From contig JADGJG010000684.1 of assembly GCA_027596195.1 (NCBI GenBank), forward strand, positions 1-14,214: 14,214 bases of DNA, written 5' to 3'. This stretch comes from Podochytrium sp. JEL0797 (lineage: Eukaryota > Chytridiomycota > Chytridiomycetes > Chytridiales > Chytriomycetaceae). The notes under the pieces are model-generated. The model had not been told where the DNA came from and searched no databases. It saw only the letters and a list, made by a program, of their open reading frames with translations. The translations under genes and the position numbers were made by a program. Positions 10,601-14,214 of the stretch are shown here, in pieces; position 1 is the stretch's first letter, and each line of letters begins with the position of its first letter.

Positions 10601-13600
10601 GGAAAGTGAAAGAGCCAACAGGTATCCCAGATAGGAGGCAATCAATTTTTTGCAGACAGTAATTAGTTTTATTTTAGAGGGAATTTTGGAATCGAACAAT
10701 TCAATTAGGATATCTGTTTCCTTTGAATCAGCACTGGAACATGGTGATGAGTGGCAAGACGCGTTATTGCTTGTGGAAAAGAGTGAAGTAAGGCCCGGTA
10801 TTACTGATAAACCAGGTGCTAAACTCAATTTTAGGATGATTCTGGAATCACTTGGACAGAACTTTCTAGTATGAAGCTCACTGGAGCAGCAGGAACGCCT
10901 AAACTGGTTCTGTCTGAGGAATATGTGGATTTTAGTGTGACTGGAAAGGGCATAACAAAGCTTCATTATGTTACTCTTGCCAACGAGGTAATAATGCCTC
11001 TGATTCTTTTTTTTGCTTACCCACCCAAATGACAGGGAAACGCTTTGTTGACTTATGAATTTGAGAAAGGCTGGGACTTCTTTGGCAATATTTGCTTTGA
11101 AAAGGAAGAGCTGATGAGTGGGAAGATTTCGGCCGGGGAATCTGTTCAAGTTGGCATCACATTTACACCTGACAGTGTGCAAGAATATGTTACGGCTATT
11201 CATATCAAGACACGTCTAGACACAAAGACCATTCATATTAAAGGAATAGGTTGGTTTGTTTCTTTTCTTAAATTCTGCCAAATTCTAACCCCATTTTTTG
11301 TTCAGGCGCTATCTACAAGTTTTTCAAAGATTCCATTCCTCCACTTGTGAGTTTTGGAAGCATCTTCCTCGGCGAATCCTCAGAGAAGAATTTTGTTGTC
11401 CACAATGACTGTATTTACGATATCACCGTTGAGCCCAAGATGTTTGATGAAGACCCCCTCTTGAACGCTGATGCCACATTGTGTACCAAATTTGCCTTCG
11501 TATCACCGGAATCATTAAGCATCTTGGGGAACAGTAATGATAAGCCCAAAGACATTGCGGCAAGAATGTCGGGGGAAATCTCAGTAACAATTGAGTCACC
11601 ATTCTCCAAGAGCATCTCCAATGAAGAACAAGATATAAACAATATATCTGAGTGGTGTTCCAACAAAGCCAAGCGAAAATATCTTCAGCTAAAGACTTTG
11701 GGAGGAAATTCAGAATCGGGAACCCTCACCATTCCTGTCACCTTCAATTTCAAACTGCATGACCTGGTTATACTTTCTTCAATCAAATATGCTAGCATAA
11801 AGAGAGGAGAGACATCCTTTCAAGAGACAGATTCCATATCTTCTTTGGAATTTGGAGAAGTTGGATATGAGAATGGGTCAAGCATGACTATGACAATATT
11901 TAACCGGAATCCATTCAGAATCAATCTCAAAGCAGAAATAGCCGATGGGGTATGCGTGAATTATTTAAGATAATTTTTTCTAATCTATTGGTTTATAGGC
12001 AAAGTTTGAAGTATTTCCGCAATCAACTGCAGTGGCTCCACAATCAGCAAAAGAATTTCGAATTGATCTCAAAGCCATGAACGTTGAAGAAGGTGGAGAA
12101 TTGGCCTCTATATTGCCCTGCAGAGATGTTCTCAAAGTTACAAGCCAAATCCCAATGTTTGTGCCTTTGGAAGTTGATTTGTCTGCTACTCTGATTGATG
12201 TAAGGTGCAAACATGCTATTCTGTGTCACTTAAACTATGTTTCTATAGGAACCCGATATCCTTGAGTTCCCAGACCCAATAGATTTTGGTCCAGTGAAAC
12301 GCCTCTTTCAAGGAGACGCGTTCCTTGAATTTAGAAATCCTGTCCGGCGCACACTGCCTTACACGTTCACAGTGGAATCAGATTTTAAAGATATATTCTT
12401 TTTTGATCATGGAAATGCTGTCTTTTCGGTTCGGGCTAGTAATTTTGTTTTCTCTTTGACTAACATTTGAATCAACAGGGAGTTGCAAAACCAAGAGCAC
12501 AGATTCGCGTTCCCATTCACTTCATTCCAAAAATTGGAACTTCTTATTCTGCTTCGTGCACTCTTGAAACAGACGAAAGGAGCTTTGTCATCACGCTGGT
12601 TGGCTCTGGTCAAGAGCCATCTATCGCTCTCAACACTGAGAAAATCGACTTTGGAATTGTTGGAGTTGGTGCTGCAGAATACCAGCACTTCAGCATTGTC
12701 AATAATTCAAAAATTCCGGTGAAACTCGGTCTGCACCTTTCCGGGAGGGTGGAGATATATAGCGTGGATGAGATATCACAAGGGTAATTCATCATTTTAC
12801 TAGCTTCCTTTGTATATTACCATTTGGTAAATTTTTTATAGTGAAATTATGCTTGCTGCCAATGAGGAGCATATCGTGAAGGTGGTGTGCAATCCCCAAG
12901 AAGCTTCCGAGCAAGCCAAAGCTCGTATCGAGATCGTTAATCTGGATATACCGCCAAATCAAAAGAAAGCCCCTCTGTTGGGATCTCTTGCGTTGGAATC
13001 AATTGGTGGAAAGTTTGAATTCAACTTTATTCCTGATCCCGATGTTGATCCAGAAGAAGTCTTGGCAGCTGCTCAAGAAGAATCAGCAGCTGAGCCTGTT
13101 TTGGATTCCAAAGGAGTTGAAATAGCCAAGACTCCGACGATCTTTGTGAATTTCTCGAAAGTGATTGTTGGGCAGCGCGTGCGAAAATACTTCGAAGTAG
13201 AAAATTGTGGCGACACTATGATTGACTTGATTGTAACGGATGTAAATGGACGAGAGGCCAAGGAAGAAACAGAAATGATGTCGGAAAGGACTGCGTTTAC
13301 ATTATCTCCAGTGACGGTGGTGATCAAACCTCGGATGAAGCAGAAATTCGCCGTCATAGCAAAGGGAATGCAAGCAGGAGAAGACGTTCATTACATTCAC
13401 GTCAGGACGCGAACTCAACTAGAAGCTAGAATTATTCCTATTCGAATCAAAGTGAATATTCTCTCTCCAGAGTCACAATTGGCCGACGGATTGAAGGTGT
13501 TTGCTCGCGTCGACAATTCCATCGACGGGTTGCTTCAAATCAAAGGACCATCAGAGACGACAATGAATTCTGACTTGGATCTTTGGAAGATTTATATTCC

Positions 13601-14011
13601 AGTTATTCGAGTGAGTTTGGAGTTGCCGTCGCAAGAGCTCAAGTTTGTTCCGGCCATTGAGGTAACTATTTGAGTGGGAATACAGCTTTTGATTCAAGAA
13701 AATCCAGCCCAATACCGTCTTACCCGACATCAGCTCTTTCGTTATCCGTCCGCCCGCCCTTCCCAAGGATGTAATTCAAAAAGCCAAAAAATGGTATGCA
13801 AACAGAACGTCCATGGCACTTGACCAAACAAATGTGAGTTGAAAATTTCTCACCTTTTTTATCGGCAACGCTGACTGTTTTCGGTTTTCCAACCCAGATG
13901 AGAATGACACCAAACACGGACGCGCGTCGGAGAGCCGCGCTAGATTGGGTTCGACCTGTTGAGAAGCAAGTGTTCTTGGAAAAGAATGCAGCTGGCCGAC
14001 GCAAGGGCTGA
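1..14011 (+). CDS. Giant ASH/MSP-like repeat protein, probable flagellar axoneme component (5'-partial, 20 exons)
   Basis: One spliced gene. Exons: 1-183, 251-514, 588-1303, 1365-1526, 1590-1699, 1767-4849, 4895-5255, 5308-6235, 6290-8193, 8255-10621, 10678-10787, 10835-10987, 11036-11249, 11306-11949, 11999-12199, 12249-12428, 12479-12783, 12842-13661, 13708-13833, 13898-14011. They sum to 12,945 nt, exactly 4,315 codons ending in TGA. The frame is open at base 1, so the true start lies to the left. Seen: about 22 units with a recurring hydrophobic-Asp/Glu-Phe-Gly strand followed by an N-x-G turn and, later, an F-x-P strand, the usual signature of ASH/MSP (PapD-like) Ig folds. There is no signal peptide or membrane segment in spliced sequence. 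Known: such long ASH arrays occur in axonemal proteins (hydin, CFAP47, CFAP65, CFAP74, DLEC1). Inferred: a structural protein of the flagellar axoneme, perhaps the central apparatus. Orthology is unassigned, because no P-loop or calponin-homology domain is visible. Exons 1 and 16 have the least certain borders. Confidence 0.85.
184..1766 (+). other. 5' intron cluster (introns 1-5)
   Basis: Introns: 184-250 (67 nt), 515-587 (73), 1304-1364 (61), 1527-1589 (63) and 1700-1766 (67). Donors are GTCCGA, GTAATG, GTGAGT, GTGTGT and GTAAGC, and all acceptors end in AG. Phases after exons 1-5 are 0, 0, 2, 2 and 1, each matched by the following exon. Intron 4 carries CTGAC about 20 nt before its acceptor, which supports 1589 over the earlier AG at 1564, whose use gives an immediate TGA. 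Introns are T-rich (for example 1314-1362). Intron 1 has the weakest donor of this cluster. Confidence 0.75.
1886..2191 (+). repeat. Five tandem 14-residue Pro-Gly-Tyr/Phe motifs in the protein
   Basis: Five aligned units lie in exon 6: 1886-1927 (PIPSGFSPSGDPYF), 1949-1990 (PMPAGYTSDMVPYY), 2012-2053 (PQPVGVTTDGVRFY), 2087-2128 (NQVGGYDNVGHPFF, degenerate) and 2150-2191 (PVPLGFTTDGIPYF). The consensus is P-x-P-x-G-[FYV]-[ST]-x-[DS]-G-x-P-[YF]-[FY], with Gly at position 5 in all five. Starts are 63, 63, 75 and 63 nt apart, a 21-residue period with one 4-residue insertion. The DNA copies differ clearly, so this is an old protein-level repeat, not a recent tandem duplication. Two looser relatives occur in exons 2-3 (VPAGVTT, LPIGYTY). 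The function is unknown. The aromatic-Pro-Gly pattern suggests a series of turns forming an extended surface. Confidence 0.75.
2230..2580 (+). other. Charged helical linker before the first ASH array
   Basis: These are residues about 633-750 in exon 6. An acidic run (FDEEDDS) leads into a predicted amphipathic helix with regular leucines (AKLLNDLLTQLKITQAEI), then a basic part (RRLKDYSNAM) and another acidic part (DEADEPTVEDPDD). It could be a short coiled coil or a partner-binding helix between the motif array and the beta-sandwich units. No catalytic motif is visible. Confidence 0.45.
2590..7440 (+). other. First array of ASH/MSP-like beta-sandwich units (about 11)
   Basis: These are residues about 753-2320 in exons 6-9. 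Units are recognised by a strand of type [VIL]-[DE]-F-[G/x]: MDFQ 2612-2623, VDFG 3506-3517, IDFG 4706-4717, LEFG 5099-5110, IDFG 5451-5462, LDFG 6054-6065, VDFG 6456-6467, LDFK 6789-6800 and IDFG 7089-7100. Weaker units start near 2895 (SFIRITPGFINAGW) and 3800 (TWDIVYFRPCPAG). After each marker comes an N-x-G or equivalent turn (ITNNGTMD, LTNKGTFP, ISNRGLLS, IANDGNAS, ISNTGSKP) and a strand of the form F-x-P (VTFNPIG, ITFCPTES, IEFHPPKE, VEFAPFDF). These are hallmark features of the ASPM-SPD2-Hydin/PapD-like fold. The spacing of about 100-130 residues between adjacent clear units fits one Ig-like domain each. Longer gaps (for example 3800-4700) hold either diverged units or inserts. Confidence 0.8.
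4850..8254 (+). other. Central introns 6-9, widely spaced
   Basis: Introns: 4850-4894 (45 nt, donor GTAAGA), 5256-5307 (52, GTAAGA, CTGAC branch-like site near the acceptor), 6236-6289 (54, GTGAGG, CTAAT) and 8194-8254 (61, GTAAAA, long T run before CAG). Phases are 0, 1, 2 and 1, all consistent. Introns 6 and 8 are multiples of three but contain in-frame stops, so they are real interruptions. Confidence 0.85.
7441..8730 (+). other. Low-complexity linker between the two ASH arrays
   Basis: These are residues about 2320-2729, spanning the 3' part of exon 9 and the 5' part of exon 10 across intron 9. Composition shifts to Ser/Ala/Gly/Lys/Arg/Gln: Ser-rich runs (RRKSSSSAVF), Gly/Ala runs near 8065-8120 (AAGSTGPGAAAGSSGAG) and no ASH strands. 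A stretch of heptad-like Leu/Gln/Glu residues near 7810-7865 (LQMLQKAEAQLQDRL) may form a short coiled coil. PKKKR at 7797-7811 resembles a classical monopartite nuclear localisation sequence, but such clusters are common in disordered linkers. The segment is probably a flexible hinge and a likely phosphorylation target. Confidence 0.65.
8735..9000 (+). other. Short helical segment preceding the second ASH array
   Basis: These are residues about 2731-2819 in exon 10. The sequence is helix-like and rich in Leu, His and Gln (LEDLVRLAHYYTNLV, HQELVDEINTQLIL, GVIKLVKDQLSNLW, FLSAALRQVQHSNHVMEAL), so it looks like a small folded helical bundle, unlike the disordered linker before it. I do not recognise the family. 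It may cap the second array or bind a partner. Confidence 0.45.
10531..10620 (+). other. Lysine-rich basic patch inserted in an ASH-like unit
   Basis: These are residues about 3330-3359 at the 3' end of exon 10: dense Lys/Arg interspersed with Gly and Val (KGGKKKVPKVKRKEAGG, then NKKKSPWKVK), directly before intron 10. It interrupts a unit whose early strands (VGRVMVGESATVDRTI) lie upstream and whose later strands (IRISVSFESALE) lie in exon 11, so it is probably a surface loop. It may contact acidic tubulin tails or nucleic acid; this is inference from charge only. Confidence 0.5.
10622..13897 (+). other. 3' intron cluster (introns 10-19)
   Basis: Introns: 10622-10677 (56 nt), 10788-10834 (47), 10988-11035 (48), 11250-11305 (56), 11950-11998 (49), 12200-12248 (49), 12429-12478 (50), 12784-12841 (58), 13662-13707 (46) and 13834-13897 (64). 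Donors are mostly GTAAG, GTAAT, GTGAG or GTATG types. Branch-like CTAAC, CTAAT, CTGAC or CTTAC sites are visible in several (for example introns 13, 14, 16 and 19). All phases match. For intron 10 the nearer AG at 10655 is excluded because it leads to a stop after two more codons. Confidence 0.8.
12429..12478 (+). other. Intron 16 with a poor donor
   Basis: The acceptor is good: CTAAC sits about 18 nt before CAACAG, and exon 17 opens in phase 0. The only donors in matching phase are GTTCGG at 12429 and GTCTTT at 12420, neither close to the GTRAG seen elsewhere. A better-looking GTAATT at 12439 fits only with an atypical GGAG acceptor at 12482. The choice changes three to about nine residues in an ASH unit. 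Confidence 0.55.
13708..14011 (+). other. C-terminal tail, exons 19-20
   Basis: These are residues about 4236-4314. The sequence starts with a Pro-rich beta stretch (DISSFVIRPPALPKD) and turns into basic, Trp-containing, helix-prone sequence (VIQKAKKWYANRTSMAL; RRRAALDWVRPVEKQVF), ending GRRKG then TGA at 14009-14011. Both exons join in phase 0. It has no ASH signature and no known targeting motif. Confidence 0.6.
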
Positions 14012-14119
14012 AAATTTTTTCCTTTTATTGATAATAATATAATGTTTGCTAAGTTTTTTTAATAATTTCCTCTCTGATTTTCATAGGTTTTTAATTACAG
14101 CAGTTTGCAATAAACTTGT
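14012..14119 (+). other. 3' untranslated region
   Basis: This is AT-rich sequence after the TGA at 14009-14011, with TTATTGATAATAATATAAT near 14024-14042 and several T runs, all stop-rich and non-coding. It ends at the G homopolymer, so the true cleavage site may not be included. Confidence 0.7.
14109..14114 (+). terminator. Polyadenylation signal AATAAA
   Basis: An exact AATAAA hexamer lies 98 nt downstream of the stop codon, in AT-rich 3' UTR. In animals and many fungi, cleavage follows 10-30 nt later, which here would fall inside the G run. Confidence 0.65.

Positions 14120-14214
<95 letters not shown>
14120..14214. repeat. 95-base G homopolymer at the window edge
   Basis: An uninterrupted run of G reaches the last base. 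It starts abruptly after CTTGT with no transition of imperfect G-rich sequence. Such a perfect long run at a sequence end is typical of no-signal G calls in two-colour sequencing or of a G-tailed library end that was assembled. A genuine poly(G) tract is possible but less likely. Confidence 0.9.

Larger units (their letters stand above)
9010..13661 (+). other. Second array of ASH/MSP-like beta-sandwich units (about 11)
   Basis: These are residues about 2823-4235 in exons 10-18. Clear strand markers are VEFG 9364-9375, LSWG 9712-9723, VDFS 10925-10936, VSFG 11347-11358, LEFG 11845-11856, IDFG 12279-12290, IDFG 12644-12655 and VNFS 13146-13157. Further units without the full marker begin near 9010, 10020 and 10360. 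Each is followed by an N-x-G-like turn (ISNIGTFK, IKNTGNME, VLNSGTLD, ITNFGSEK, LANEGNAL, VENCGDTM), and several have a late F-x-P strand (FTFSPLVE, ILFNPLIS, ITFTPDSV, IHFIPKIG). The exon borders of this part do not systematically coincide with unit borders. Confidence 0.78.

Noticed and set aside
13662..13685. Shorter version of intron 18 ending at the AG at 13684-13685
   Set aside because: The intron would be only 24 nt, and the resulting frame stops earlier without the basic tail; 13707 matches the other intron lengths and joins to exon 20.
1..14214. Mobile element, CRISPR array, tRNA or rRNA gene
   Set aside because: I saw no direct-repeat/spacer pattern, terminal inverted repeats, transposase motifs, cloverleaf or rRNA-like sequence; the only tandem repeats are protein-level and the G run.

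Overview
The window is eukaryotic and holds essentially one thing: the 3' part of a single, very large, intron-rich protein-coding gene on the + strand, followed by a short 3' UTR and a 95-base run of pure G at the right edge. I can splice 20 exons (19 GT-AG introns of 45-73 nt) into one continuous reading frame that is open from base 1 to a TGA at 14009-14011. It gives about 4,314 residues, with the N-terminus missing off the left edge. All phases match, and every intron I removed would break or stop the frame.

The organism is probably a flagellated microbial eukaryote. The introns are short and T-rich, often with a CTRAY-type branch site about 12-25 nt before the acceptor. That pattern and the standard genetic code suit a zoosporic (chytrid-like) fungus, but another flagellate with compact introns cannot be excluded. 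Nothing looks bacterial, viral or mobile.

Layout of the protein: (1) exons 1-5 (1-1699) encode an unrecognised Pro/Gly-rich and locally basic N-terminal region. (2) Exon 6 opens with five tandem units of a 14-residue Pro-Gly-Tyr/Phe motif at a mostly 21-residue period (1886-2191), then a charged helical linker. (3) From about 2590 to 7440 lies a first array of about eleven beta-sandwich units of the ASH/MSP/PapD-like type, marked by recurring 'hydrophobic-D/E-F-G' strands. (4) A low-complexity, Ser/Ala/Lys-rich linker of about 400 residues (7441-8730) and a short helical segment follow. (5) A second array of about eleven ASH-like units runs from about 9010 to 13661, interrupted by a Lys-rich patch at 10531-10620. 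(6) A short basic tail ends the protein.

The ASH (ASPM-SPD2-Hydin) superfamily is typical of cilium, centrosome and axonemal central-apparatus proteins such as hydin, CFAP47, CFAP65, CFAP74 and DLEC1. The likely role is therefore a giant structural protein of the flagellar axoneme. I could not assign it to a named member: I see neither a calponin-homology domain nor a P-loop in the visible part. The 3' end has an AATAAA signal at 14109-14114, and the G run beginning six bases later is most likely an assembly or sequencing artefact. I found no other genes, RNA genes, CRISPR or mobile elements on either strand.
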